From: Ariolimax columbianus
Taxonomy: Eukaryota; Mollusca; Gastropoda; Stylommatophora; Arionidae
Length of the DNA: 64,000 nucleotides
Direction of reading: 5' to 3'
Assembly: GCA_036924085.1 (NCBI GenBank)
Contig: JAVGWX010000007.1
Span: 74,105,948-74,169,947, forward strand
Positions 19,640 to 32,175 of the stretch are shown one piece after another. The notes below the pieces were generated by a model. The model ran no database searches. It was not told the DNA's origin and was given only the letters and a program-made list of their open reading frames with translations. Within the stretch, counting starts at the first letter, position 1, and the number at the start of each line of letters is the position of its first letter. A program made the position numbers and the translations under genes.

Positions 19640-20279
19640 GTTCTTCACTATTGTCTGTGAGCCTGTCTGTAAGGACATCAATGTAGTTTGCTCTGGCATA
19701 GTGTTCGTTCTATAAAGGCGTTTGCTGCTTTTTTTTTCCAGTAAGCATGTTGTTGTCTCCATGCTTGATGGTAATTTGTTCATTTGATGGTGTTTCGTCA
19801 TTCATGGCTCTGACTAACTTCCATAGTTTGTTCTCTTCTTTATCTAAATTGAGGCTTTCTGTTTTATTTTTCCAGCTGTCTCTTGTTATATGGTTTAGTG
19901 TTCTTTTGTATTTCGCCGTGATAGCCTTGAGGGCGATATTTGCCTCCATAGATTGTTCTCTCTCTGCCATGTTCCTAGCATTTGAGACTTCGTCTTCCGC
20001 TTTCTAAAATGCATCATTCCAATATGGCTTGTAGTTTTTCCTTGCCCCTCTTGGGATGGTTTCGGTGGCTGCTTGCATTATTGCTTTGCTTAGGCTTTCC
20101 ACCATAGGTTTTATATTGTTATTCCATGTGTTGATGGTTTCACATAGCCGATCTGTCAGAATTGCAAATCTGTCCCAGTCGGCTCGTTTATAGTTCCAAC
20201 GTAGGAGCGCTTTTATTTCCTGTGGGCCTACTTCCAAATCAATTTCTAGCCTAATTGGCCTTTTGTCGCTACCTGCCAA
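19640..20279 (-). pseudogene. Family A: endonuclease-RT linker (unit 1)
   Basis: 20004-20279 encodes GSDKRPIRLEIDLE and WNYKRADWDRFAILTDRL, then IPRGARKNYKPYW, the wording between endonuclease and RT in RNase H-bearing LINEs. It continues after a stop at about 20004 with coiled, charged sequence (19710-19970, TRDSWKNKTESLN). Broken by stops and a frameshift near 19735. Confidence 0.7.
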
Positions 20280-20805
20280 TTGTTTGAGCGACCTGGCCGT
20301 CTATGTGGTGAATATCAACCGTGTAAAAGGCCAAGTCTAGAGTAGAGGTGGTATGCCATGTTCTAGAATAGAAGATAGGGCTGTCCTCCAGCCTATTGAA
20401 AAGATAGAGATTTGTGTCTATCTCCCAGTCTTCCACTTCATCGCCTCTTTTGTCTGTGTCCGAATATCCCCATCTCTCCGAGTGGCTGTTGAAGTCTCCA
20501 ACTACTAGGCAGCTGGAGTTCTTGATTTCCATACTCGAGAGCGACAGGTCTTTGTTGGGTGGTCCATACAGGTTGAAGATGCGGATCTTCGTTTCTTGTG
20601 TCATTATGTCGAGTCCTACAACTTCTGCTTGTCCAGTGTGATTGACAGCTACCGCGCTCCTCGGTATGCAGTTATGTGTTAGTATCAGAACCCTTCCTTT
20701 GTCAAGACTGTAACATGCTAAAGCAACTGCGTTGTGAATACTGACCCACTGAGATGAACCCACACATACACACTTTTGTGAGAGTCTTGAAGAACTCCCC
20801 ACCAC
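20269..20805 (-). pseudogene. Family A: APE-type endonuclease, C-terminal two thirds (unit 1)
   Basis: 178 codons. IRIFNLYGPP (~96-105), VVGDFNSHSERWGY (~120-133) and TSTLDLAFY (~155-163) are the conserved exonuclease-endonuclease-phosphatase motifs, including the GDFN Asp/Asn pair. Such enzymes nick the target DNA to prime reverse transcription. The N-terminal Asn and Glu motifs are not recognisable. It overlaps the next frame (20004-20279) by 11 bp in a different register, so a frameshift separates them. The usual SDH catalytic motif reads SDK just after the break. Confidence 0.8.
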
Positions 20806-20866
20806 AGTAGACTTTGTCCATAGAACTGGCCTTTACGTGTAGACTTAATACAATTGTCGGTGAGCC

Positions 20867-21050
20867 AGAAAAAGAAGGAAAAGAAGAAGAAAGAGAAGAA
20901 GAAGTAAAGAATGAAGAAGAAAATCGAGAAGAAGGAGTAGAAGAAGAAGAGGAATAAGAATAAGAAGAAGAAAAAGAAGAAGAAGAAAAAGAAGAAGAAG
21001 AAGAAGAAGAGAAAGAAGAAAAAAAAGAAGAGAAAGAAAAAGAAGATAAA
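20867..21050 (+). repeat. Polypurine GAA-rich tract (unit 1)
   Basis: About 184 bp almost wholly A/G (GAAGAAGAAAGAGAAGAAGA-type) with rare pyrimidines. It adjoins the 5' side of the minus-strand family A element. It may be an old LINE tail or a free microsatellite. Such mirror-like purine tracts can adopt triplex (H-DNA) structure. Its translation is low-complexity and not a gene. Confidence 0.9.
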
Positions 21051-21831
21051 CATGAGTAAATAGTTCTACCTGATTTTTCCCGAAGAAGATTTTAATGTTT
21101 AAATGAAGTATATCGTTAAAAAGCAACTAATCTGATTGGCAAACATCAGGCCAGTCTCTAAACCCTGATCTATGGGTGAGAGAGCTAGAGTGTGTACGCC
21201 AAACACGCCAGGAGGTTGAATCCTTTCTACATGACACATACTCCAATTTGGCTACAAGACCACATCACAAATAACCATACTCTTTTCATTACTACTACAC
21301 TATTCATACACTTTTGTAGAAAGTTAAAGTGAGATAGACTGGCCAAGTTTCTCGAATGTCAAGTGAAAGGTTCCAAAAGAAACTTCTGTTTAGCGAGCTT
21401 AGCGCAAGTAAGGCGATCACCTGGACGTCACTAAAAGCGATTCAGTGAATCCTGGAAGTAAATCGTTTAGCCTGAAAAAGGCGAGGCCAAAAAGAGCCTT
21501 GCATGCAGTTAGCGAGAGTCGACGGGCGATCAGGTGGAAGTATAGAGTAGAGAGAAAACCAGCACCAGCTGGTGTTGGCTTAATCTGTCATGCACGTATC
21601 CGCCCAAAGACTTGAGGGCGCAGTATGACACATGATGATGTTGGTTATTCTCATCGACGGCGATAAGCCCATTATTATTGTCATGATCATATTTCTTCAA
21701 AATCAAGTAAATACCGGATCAAGATGGTGAGCAGCGCATGAGCTGCAGCGGTCAGCGAGCCATAGCTGACTGATAGCGTTAGGGCTAGCGAACCGGAGCT
21801 GCCAATGCCGTTCTACACGTCCGCGCAGTAT
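21051..21831. other. Unidentified sequence at unit end (unit 1)
   Basis: No coding motif. Contains a tRNA-like T-arm (21211-21227) without a credible D-arm, a near-perfect 20-bp palindrome at 21559-21578 (CCAGCACCAGCTGGTGTTGG) and a CATCATTATTATTGTCATGA-like stretch near 21660. Confidence 0.6.
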
Positions 21832-22085
21832 TCTAGAAAACAGGCTGCAACAGAGCAGACTGGCTAAGGAGAAGGGTTCGAAGAGGGAATGCTAACTCAG
21901 TACTCAAATAATGCTTACTGAAGTCGGATGTGTTGGACCGAAAGGTGCAAATATCGACATAACGCATTCCGTTCTCTGGACTGCGTTCTGCTATTTAGGC
22001 CCGTGTCAGGGTTTGGTAGCGGGAGATGGAGAACAAACGAAGCCAAGCCAAGACAAGTAAATACATTTAATATTCATCAGTTCGT

Positions 22086-22436
22086 TGGCGTCTCAGTCAC
22101 TGATCATCATGCGCCTGGCGCCCTGGCGAAGTTTGCCCAGCTCTGTCTCCCGTATTTCGACACAGTCTGCTATGGCTGCAAACGCCGGTACGTGAGTGGC
22201 AGTCCCTGTCGCAGATCGTACAACGGGGCTGAGGAGACTGACATGCCGGGGTGTTCCCCGATCTTTTCTCTGGATCCAGATGGCCTCTACAAGCGTCGGC
22301 AACTACTGTGCACCTCCCAACTGACTGTCTGCAATCGACTCAATCCTGAGCTTTCGGCTTGGATGTCGCATGACGTCATATCCATCTTGTATACGTCCTT
22401 GAATCGCTGTGTGGGGTAGTCGATTCCTTTAGCTGC
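22086..22436 (-). mobile_element. LINE C-terminal fragment with CDRDCH zinc-knuckle (unit 2)
   Basis: Identical to 255-605 wherever compared, with the same RFKDVYKMDM start, knuckle and frameshifts. Confidence 0.6.
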
Positions 22437-22470
22437 AGTGATCAGTTGTCCATAAAATATATCCTATAAC

Positions 22471-24421
22471 AGCCTTTACAATGTATGTAAATATACACTC
22501 GCGAGCATACGACTACTCTAAGACAGATGTACAGAAGATGAAAGATACAGACAGCCACATAAACTGGAAAGATATTGTCAGAGGTACAGACGTTGAACAA
22601 GAGGCAGAGTGTTTCAAAACACTTTTAGAACAACTAAAAGTCGAATATGTTCCATGTATGGAGGTAAACACCAATCATAAGAAGTGGATTACTAGATTTG
22701 TAGCTAAATGTACAAGAGCTTAAAATAAAGCCTGGACAATGTATTTAAAGGCAAGTAAATCAAAAAAGATATATTAAAAATATTTGGACAAGCAAAACAT
22801 AGCTCAGAAAGTAAATAAAGCAGCAAAAATAGACTTTGAAAAAAACTTACTAATAGGATCAAGACTGATGGTGAAAGCTTCTTTTCTAATGTTAGAAATA
22901 AATAAAGAACTAAAAACAAGGTAGGCTTTCTCATAGACAGTACAGTGACAATAAGCAGAGAAAATAGGGAGATAGCTAATCTAATAAATCAATACGTTGG
23001 CACAGTCTATACAAAAGAACACTCCTCCAAGATACCAGAGCCTATACATATTTTCAAATGTCAAATGGATATAGTGCGATTAAAGTCATTCTGTATTACG
23101 GAGGAAATGGTTCTAAAAAGATTGGAAGGATTAAAAGTGGATAAATGTACAGATCAAGATGGTATCCATTCATCAATGCTATTTGAAGTATAGACTAACT
23201 AGTTAAACCATTGGCTATATTATTTTCTCAATCACTTGCAAAATGGATTGTTCCAAGAGATTGGAAAGATGCAGGAGTGATTCCCTTATTCAAAAGAGGA
23301 AAGAAATCAGATCCAGCTAATTAAGTAAGTTTAATGTGCATAGTCTGTAAATTGTTAGAGTCAATAATGAAAGAAAACATTGTAATGCATCTAGACAGGT
23401 TAAATCTAATCAGAAATAGTCAGCATGGGTTTACTAGAGGGAGACCGTGCTTAACAAATCTATTGGAGTGCATGGAGATGATTACTAAAATCATAGATAA
23501 GGGAGAACCAGTGGATGTTATTTATCTAGATTTTACAAAGGCTTTTGATATAGTACCTCATCAACGATTATTTAAAAAGTTAAAATCACATGGGATAGAT
23601 GGGCAGGTTGCCGATTGGATTGAAAGTTGGTTAACGGGAAGAAGACAGCGATTGGCATAAATAAGGAGTACTCTGAGTGGTGTGAAGTAAAAAATGGAAC
23701 AAAATTACAGAATTGCGAGAACAATAATAGAATGATAGATAACGAAAGAGACATAGGGGTAATAATAGAGCATACAGGTAAGGTGAGTGAGCAAGTCCAG
23801 GTAGCAGTGAATAAGTCAAATGCAACGTTAGGTATGATAAAAAAAAAGAAATATTAAACATAGGAGTAATGAGATGATTGACACACTGTATAAAGCATTA
23901 GTTAGACCTAGATCGGAGTACTGTGTACAGGTGTGGAGTACCTGTCGTAGAAGAGCTATAAATATGCTGGAAAGGATACAAAGAATAGCGACAAAACTGA
24001 TAGTGGGATTCCAGAATTACAGTTACGAGGAAAGACTCAGAAAAACCGGCCGTTAATGTCTAGAAAAGAGACGAATTAAACGTGACTAAATCTAAGTTGA
24101 TAAGATAATCACAGCAAAAGTTAAATTGGACTATAACAAGTTTTTCAAAATACAACCACCAGCGAGAACAAGAGGACACAGATACAAATTAACTAACGAA
24201 AGGTCCAAATTGGACACAGAACATTTTATTTTATTCAAACAGTGGTGAATGCTTGGAATGCTTTGCCCCAGGAAATAGTGCAGGCAGAGACAATTAATGC
24301 ATTTAAGAATAAATATGATGTACATAGTTATTAGAGCAGGGTAATGCAAATGGGACTGGTTGTCTACAGACTCTGATGAGTTTTCTATACCAATATAAAA
24401 ACGTTATGTTAAGTTAAGTTA
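22471..24421 (+). mobile_element. CR1-like LINE, ORF2 remnant (unit 2)
   Basis: Linker 22481-22723, RT motif 22945-23193, palm 23334-23660, thumb 23874-24056, C-terminal tail to 24349. The same deletion of the RT active-site box, stops and 3' end as in unit 1. No difference from 640-2590 was found. Confidence 0.8.
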
Positions 24422-24422
24422 T

Positions 24423-24576
24423 GCCGTGTTTGTTAGCTTACTCAGTACGTTTTATGATTGTGCTAACTTTTTGTTTCACCGCTTCACATTGTTCTTTGTA
24501 GGACAATGTGCGATCCATTGTAATTCCTAGGTACCTAGGTGTATCTATATGTTTAAGTTTATGCCCCTGCCAACTA
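24423..24576 (-). mobile_element. RT thumb scrap, jockey-like (unit 2)
   Basis: Counterpart of 2592-2745 (TPRYLGITMDRTLSYKE), identical where compared. Confidence 0.6.
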
Positions 24577-24582
24577 ATCTTT

Positions 24583-25143
24583 CAATAGAGAATATATTAA
24601 GAAGAGTCCACAGCTCCATGTTTGCAGACGATCTGGCTTTGTGGACCACTGAAGAAAATCGGATGCAGCAGGCCCTAACATCGCTGGAGTAGTGGACGAT
24701 GAGACAGACAGACTGGCTAAAGAAGGTGCAAGGTTACCACAACCAGATTCTAGTGTGAGTGTGACCTACGAAGAGTTCAGATACAAGGCCAAATGGGAAA
24801 CAGAGCATACTGGCTACACAAAAAATGATGCCTACTACCAGTTGAACAGAAGAGAGCAGGTCGTGGTCTTCAGACTCCGCACAGGCCACAACAGACTGAG
24901 GTACCATCTATTCAATAAACTGAAGAAAGGTGGTACTGACGAATGCACCTGTGGTACAGGGAAAATGACCGCGGAACATCCGCTGCAAAATTGTCCGACA
25001 TACGAGAACCAGAGAAAGCACATGTATCCATCACCAGTGGAAACACTAGACAAGCTCTGTGGCAGTGTCGACAGCCTCAAGATAACAGCTGCCTTCTTCG
25101 AAAAAATTCAAGTTGACGTCTGACAGCGTACGAAGAAGAAGAT
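24583..25143 (+). mobile_element. Family A LINE, internally deleted, with tail (unit 2)
   Basis: RT FADDLALW box joined to the RNase H end. The 143-codon C-terminal frame at 24692-25123 is identical to that of unit 1, including CTCGTGKMTAEHPLQNC and the natural stop. Confidence 0.8.
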
Positions 25144-25241
25144 TTACCTCGAATTGTTTTTAACACCTGCACAAATTAACAGTCATCTAACAATATTCAT
25201 ATTTCTGTTGTTCATCCTCTCTCTCTTTCTCTCTCTCTCTA

Positions 25242-27892
25242 CTTTGGTCTTCTTGTTTCTCTGTACTCTCAGCAATCAATGCTGACTACTAACTAATGTG
25301 TGACAAATATGAACTGCTGTGATCATATAAGACATTCCAATGTACCCCGCCCACTACCAGTTAAAGGCCAACACAAAATACAGAAGGGATTGAAGCTCAC
25401 GATCAAAAACATGCATTTAGAACGTGCCAACCGTAGCGACAATCCGCCCAAGAAACTGTTCATTATGTCAAGGAAAGAATGTCAGAATACAAACACAGCC
25501 AACTTGCTGTTTACATTCATGGATACATCGAGTAATACAAATATACTGTAGTCGGGGATGCTGTGGTAGAAACTTCTCTATACGAGGTTTTAGCTTTTAT
25601 CAGATAGGGATAGCCAGTTCCCTTCCTCGAAGTCTTGGCTTACAATATCACTGATATATAAATTTATTGTTATTACCGCTAGGGATGAGGTACTAGAATC
25701 TTCATTGTTCTGATACACACGAATCCATGAACTGGTCAATACGATATGATACCGCACAAAGGACAACGGTCTGTGGTAGAAAAGGGCAAGTCTTTCAAGA
25801 ATCCAGAAATTGAAACCTCTAATCAAACCAAAAACATCAGGTTTTGTGAAAACCAATTCCTGTTCCTCTATCATTTCTCCTAACAGTAAATCTGGTACTC
25901 GTTTACAGCTGGGTTGGCTGGAACAAGTTGCAGCCGGAAAGAAGCAGCCACTCTACCAACGTTGTATCCTACGCTCTACATGTACATATAGTGTGGTCTT
26001 ATGTTTCCTCTAATAACATGTCTTAATGGTAATCACACATTTTCTTCTGCTTATCTCACGGAATAATCATTCCTTCATGGTTTTATGCTTAAACATCTAT
26101 CTAATTGTTCTATTATAGGTCAATGGCCAATGTTTTGTTATTATTATTGTCATGATTATTATCATCAACATCCTCATCATCTCCTATCAACTTGTGTCAT
26201 TAGAAGGCGTGGAAGGGGGTGTAGTTTTATGTCGTGTGCCATCTTCGTCGCCGATGTTGTTGACATCCAGTTTTTCTTTAAACATAGCGAGGGACATAAC
26301 CAAACAAATACAAAAAATATATAATTAAGAGTTATCCCATCATAAAAAATTTGCGTGAGAGGTTCTGGCTTGGGCGTCTCCCCTCTTTATCCAGGTTACA
26401 AACCTTAGAACGAGTGAGCTATGGCCCTACACCAGAACCACATGGACGTGTACATTGGCATCTGTACACTGAAGGCGATAGGTGTTAATTATCCACCCGA
26501 CCAAATTTCTCACGCTTGTTGTCGTCCTCGTGCACGACATATGGGGAGGAACAGCTCGCGACCCCGGGCGCTCGTCGGCGACGATTGTGACAGCAAAGCC
26601 GTGCTTATCACAAGAGCTGAACTTGAACCTTGACCGGCGTCGAAGTCATGGAGCGAACTAGACAAGTAACTGGCAGAAGACAACACTGGCTGCTCCTGTA
26701 GCTGATAATAGTAAGGTTAGAGTTAGCATATATGCTGATGCCTGTTTAAGTTAGCTCTGTTGTGGTGACAGCGACTCGCATATTGTTTTTAAAATGAATT
26801 TAATAATATTCATAAAATGCAAATAAATGTTAAAAATTTCCGAAAGGTAAATTTCGAATGGTATGCTCCATTATACGCACCCTTAACTATTATAAGTATT
26901 TGCTTTATTTTCACGTAATTATTAAATGATTTATATTATTGTAGTGCATTTATTACATCCCTTTCTTTTGAATACATTGCCCTTATGACGAAGTAATCAT
27001 TGTCCGTGTAAATACAGTTCACTACTAGGCCGTGAAACTGTTATCTAGCTAATCGAAGATCATGTGCTGAAAGTTGTTTATGGTTAAGCGTGCTTATATT
27101 CCGTGTGTGCTACTTTTAAATTGTTCAAGCTTGGATATGTAAAAGCAAATGTATGTAGACTTTTATGTTATAAATTTCTCTAACATACCATCTATAGATT
27201 GTTAATCTCATTGTAAATATCCAAATTTTAAACTGTACATTTTTTAGAACAGGACACCCATTACCATCATTTTAATAACACTAGCCATATGGAATCTTGC
27301 ATGTTTACTGCTGGCTGAATATATGTAAAAATAATATTCATAATGTGGCATAAGAAATACGTAAACATTAAATTGAACCTTATTCCATTGTGTGTTTGTT
27401 TCTTGTTTATTTCTTTATTTCACAAGACGCATAAGTTGCCATATTAACAAATGTAAACAAACAGATATTAAAGTACACATTCCTAAAGCCCAGGTATTGA
27501 TAAAATTGCTCTTTGCTGTCACTCTGTGTATTTATGGTATATTCGAATACTGACACTATTAACATACACCAAATTGAAAGCATGGTAGTAATACATATCT
27601 TATTATTTTAAACATACATTTTTGTACGAATGCACATATTTCTTTACGTTTGTGTGTGCGTGTGTGTACAACTGTGTAAAACCCTACAGTATTGACAGAT
27701 TTCCAAAACTACTTATTACGTACTGTTCCTACTGGCATTATAAATGCAGCTCAAGAATAGATTGCAAAACACCTTCGATTGGTTCTGTTGTTGTTGATTC
27801 ATCCATTAAGCAAATACATACACAGTAGGCGTTTAGCTTGTTTGAAAAGGCCAGTCTTTGCAAACCGCCGAAGGGTTTGAGAGTTGATAATG
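25242..27892. other. Gene-free AT-rich stretch (unit 2)
   Basis: Counterpart of 3411-6061. Includes the CpG-dense patch at ~26421-26651. No gene recognised. Confidence 0.7.
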
Positions 27893-30800
27893 CTATTGTG
27901 GTTAACATGTGGGTAGTAAGATTATATGTACGAACGTAAATATTGCTGTGTCACAGTGTGTGTTAACATATGGATAGCAAGATACTGTGTAGAAGATTAA
28001 AGCTTGGTGTCAGTCTGTTAATATGTTGATAGTGAGAAACTATGTAGGACATTAAAGCTCTGCGTTAGACTGCTAACAAGCTTGCGGTTGGTGTGCTAAC
28101 ATGTGAATAGTAACATATCATGAAGAAGATTAAAGCTTGGTGTCAATCTGCTAAAATGTTGATAGTGAGATACTATGTAGGACATCGAAGCTCTGCGTTA
28201 GACTAATAACAAGCTTACGGTTGGTATGCTAACATGTAAATAGTAAAATATAATGTAGAAGATTAAAGATTGGTGTCAATCTGCTAATATGTTGATAGAG
28301 AGATACTATGTAGGACATCGAAGCTCTGCGTTAGACTAATAACAAGCTTGTGGTTGGTGTGCTAACATGTTAATAGTAAAATATCATGTAGAAGATTAAA
28401 GATTGGTGTCAATCTGCTAATATGTTGATAGTGAGATACTATGTAGGACATCAAAGCTCTGCGTTAGACTGCTAACAAGCTTGTGGTTGGTGTGCTAACA
28501 TGTGAATAGCAAAATATCATGTAGAAAATTAAAGCTTGGTGTCAATCTGCTAATATGTTGATAGTGAGATACTATGTAGGACATTAAAGCTGAGTGTTAG
28601 TCTACTAACATGTGGATAGTAAGATATATTCAAGACAGTAAATCTCCAAGTTGGTTTGCATCTGTTGATTTGTAAATAGTAAGACCTTATGTAAGAGATT
28701 TAAGCTCAGTATCTGACTCCTAACATGTGGATAGTAAGATAATATGTACACCATTAAATCTTAGTGTCTATCTGTTAATATGTAGATAAAGAGATAATAT
28801 GTAGGATATTAAAACTCAATTTTAGTCCTCTAGCGTGCAAAAATTCGTTATTCTTCTTTGCGTTCAGGATCCTTTGGTCATCTGCAAGCCAGTAATCATG
28901 ATGCAGTCCATAATCTTTACCAGGAGATAGTGGCTGCACCATAGCTTTTGCCTCAGCTCTGCATTCTATGGTATCTCATTTCACTAAAACACTGAAAGTA
29001 AAATGCTATGTAGAACACACATTTTGGTGTTGGTCTGTTAATTTATGGATTGTAGGTACTACGTAAGACTGTAAAATTGCATGGCGATCTACATATGTTG
29101 CCATGTGGATAGTAAAGTAATATGTAAGGTATCCAATCCTAGTATTGGTCAGTTATCAAATGGATTGAAAGATAATATTTAGGGTATCAAATCTTGGTGC
29201 TGGTCTGTTAACATGTGGAGGGTAAGATAATATGTAGGGTAGCAAATCTTGGTGCTGGTCTGTTAACATGTGGGTGGTAAGATAATATGTAGGGTATCAA
29301 ATCTCGGTGCTGGTCTGTTAACATGTGGATGGTAAAATAATATGTAGGGTATCCAATCTTGGTGCTGGTCTGTTAACATGTGGATGGTAAGATAATATTT
29401 AGTGTAACAAATCTTGGTGCTGGTCTGTCAACATGTGGATGGTAAGATAGTATGTATAACAGTAAAGCTAAGTGTTCTTCTGGCATGGTGGTTCAAAGAT
29501 AAAATGTAGGGCATTGAAGCACAGTGTGGATCTATTAACATGTGATTAGTAGTATAATATGTACAACATTAACGGACATGGTCAGTTTTTTGAGAGGTGG
29601 AAAGTAAGATACTATGTGGGACAGTAGAGTTTGTTGTCCATCTAATTATTTTGTCCTGTGAATATCAAGATAATATAAAGGACATTGAACCACGGTGTGA
29701 TTCTGTTTGCACTGTGATAGTCAAATAAAATAATTAAGTCTATTGCATCTCTTTTTGGGGGGAAAGGAAGATAATTTTATTTTGGCGATAAGGCTCAGTG
29801 TGAGTTTGTGAATGTATTGATAGTAAAAATTTATTTAGAACATTACAGCTCGTTGTTGGTCTATTGACATGCGGACAGCAGGATGCTGTTTGGAAAATTT
29901 ATTATTGGTTTCTGTTTGTTAACAAATGGAAGGTAACACACTTAATAGGACAGAAAAGCTCAGTGTTGGTCTGTTAATACATGTGAACTGTAAGATATTG
30001 TGTAGGACACGTGTTCTCAGTGTTGGTCTGTTAATACATGTGAACTGTAAGATATTGTGTAGGACACATGTTCTCAGTGTTGGTCTGTTAATACATGTGA
30101 ACTGTAAGACATTGTGTAGGACACGTGTTCTCTGTGTTGGTCTGTAAACATGATGATTAGTAAGATATTATGTATGACATTACAGCTCAGTGTTGATGTT
30201 TTATCAAGGGGAAAGATAATATATACAACTTTACATCTTGGCTGTTATGCGTTAACATTTGAATTTTAAGAAAATATGTAGGACATGAAAGCTCACTGTT
30301 CGTATGCTAACAAGTGGATAGTACAATACTATGAGGTAAAGTAATGCTAGCTGTCATTCTGTTAACACGTAGATAGTAAGATTCTATGTAGGAAATTACT
30401 GCTCTGTGTTGGTATTTTGACCTGGGGATAGTAAGATACTATAAAGGACATTTCAGATCAGTGTTGGTCTGTTAACAAGCGGAGAGTAAGATACTATGTA
30501 GGACATTACTACTCAGTTCTGGTCTGTTTACCTGGGGAAAAAATATACTATGTAGGACACCTATTCATGAGGTTGGTCTGTTTTCATGTGGATAGTGAGA
30601 ACATATATACAACATTATTTCTCAGTTGATGTATATTAACATGTGGATATCAAGAAAATAAGTAGGACATGAAAGTTCACTGTCTGTGTGTTATGAAGTG
30701 GATAGTTTGATGTTATGTAGAAAAGTGAAGATTGCTTTCATTCTGTTATAACGTGTGGATAGTAAAACAATAGGTAGGACATTAAAGATTTGTGTCAGAC

Positions 30801-31578
30801 TGCTATCTTTGTACAGAAAGATAAAAAGTAGGTCATTTAAGCTTTGTGTTAGTATGTTAACTTCTGGACAGTAAGATTACATGTAGGACATTAACAAATG
30901 GGAATGGTTTGTAAACATGCAAACAGTTTAATGCTACATAGGACAATAAAACTCAGTGTCTGTCTGCTAACAGTTGTATAGTTAGATTCTATGTACGTTA
31001 TCTATGCCAAAAGCTCGGTTTTCGGCTATTAACATGCAAATTAGTAATGTACCATGTAGGACATTACAGCTTGTTGCCGGCCTGCTAAGATAGGGATAGT
31101 ATGATACTTTACAGGACAATTATCTTGGTGTCCATCTGTTAATATACAGACAGTAAGATACTACCTAGGACCTTAAAGCTCAGTGTTAGCCTTCATCTTT
31201 TGTCATGCTGATACTAAGATACTATGTAGGAGATTAAAAATCAGATTTGGTCTGTTAAAGAGGCGTCAGTGAGATACTTTATAGGACCGTCAAGCTCAGT
31301 TTAGATCTGTTAAAGTGGGATCAGTAAGATATTATGTAGGACAATAATACTTTTAGGTAGGTTTCTTAACATGGGGATTGTAAAATGCTATGCAGGACAG
31401 TAAAGTTAGGTGACTGTTCGTGTATGTTACTGTTGGGATACTCAGATAGTATGTTAATATGTAGACAGTAAGATGCTATGTATCGCATTAAATCTAAAGA
31501 ATGGGTTGGTTATATGAGGACATTAAGATAATATATAGGACACTAAAGCTTAGTGTAATTCTGTTGACATGGAAACAG

Positions 31579-31843
31579 TTTGTTTTTGTTTTTGTTTTTT
31601 TTTGTTTTTTTGAGTTTGCCTCATTTCTCTAATCCCCAAGGTGGTGTACATTGTACTGTGGTTTTTATTTTGCGCCTGTCGGCCAAGTGCTACCAACTTC
31701 AGCATGCATTTTATGTAAGGGTCTGCTTCCTCTTGCATTTTCTAAGAATTCGCTTCCTTGGGGTAACAGCGCTGTGATGGGGATTGAACCCAGCACCTTT
31801 GGGTTTTGAGCCGTGCCACTTAACCACTAGGCCACACCGTCCC
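31579..31843 (-). mobile_element. tRNA-derived SINE (unit 2)
   Basis: Box A and box B as in unit 1, and the same A-tail structure base for base, including the T-run lengths. Confidence 0.85.
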
Positions 31844-32118
31844 CATGGTGACAGTAAGATAATATGTAGGATATTAGCGAATAGCATCGGTCTGTTAGCA
31901 TTTAGATAGTAAGATTTTATGTAGTACATTACAGCTTGCTATTAGGTCTGCTAACATTTAAAAAGAAAGATTTTATATTAGGACATTAGAGCTTGGTGTT
32001 AGTCTGTTGACATGGAGACTGTAAAATGCTATGAATGACATTAAAACATGTGGATAGTACAATATCATGTAGGATAGCAAAGCTCAGAGTCCGGCTGATG
32101 ACATGGGTACAGTAAGAT

Positions 32119-32175
32119 ATCTTCTTCGAAGTACGCTGTCAGGAATCAACGTGAATTTGTTGAAGAAGAAGAAGA
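32119..32175 (-). mobile_element. 57-bp family A 3'-end insertion (unit 2)
   Basis: Flanked by the same AGTAAGAT target duplication, identical to 10288-10344. Confidence 0.75.

Larger units (their letters stand above)
17229..20850 (-). mobile_element. Family A LINE, nearly full ORF2, RNase H-bearing (unit 1)
   Basis: In 5'-3' order on the minus strand: part of the APE-type endonuclease, a linker, RT fingers/palm/thumb, RNase H, the C-terminal CxC/H/C domain and a (GAA)n tail (TTC run at 17229-17255). The endonuclease N-terminus with its first catalytic residues was not seen, so the element is 5'-truncated. At least six frameshifts or stops break the frame. The domain order EN-RT-RNaseH matches the I/Ingi-type LINE assemblage; the exact clade is not assigned. 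No ORF1 is visible upstream, where a polypurine tract lies. Confidence 0.85.
1..21831 (+). repeat. Tandem macro-repeat, unit 1 (21,831 bp)
   Basis: The whole stretch recurs head to tail at 21832 and again at 43905, in the same order and orientation. Phase is arbitrary, set by the window start, so the array may extend upstream. Unit 1 lacks a ~251-bp segment (near 17230) that units 2 and 3 carry, and lacks the 1,179-bp segment found only in unit 3. The content is LINE debris, one SINE and a 55-bp satellite, with no intact gene. A macrosatellite or a recent segmental duplication would both fit. Confidence 0.97.

Noticed and set aside
20718..21126. Long Phe/Leu-rich minus-strand frames resembling membrane proteins
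   Set aside because: They are translations of the polypurine tract's complement.
21165..21235. tRNA gene or second SINE head
   Set aside because: An anticodon-like stem (TGTGT/ACACG) and T-arm can be drawn, but the D-arm and acceptor do not pair and box B lacks a base.
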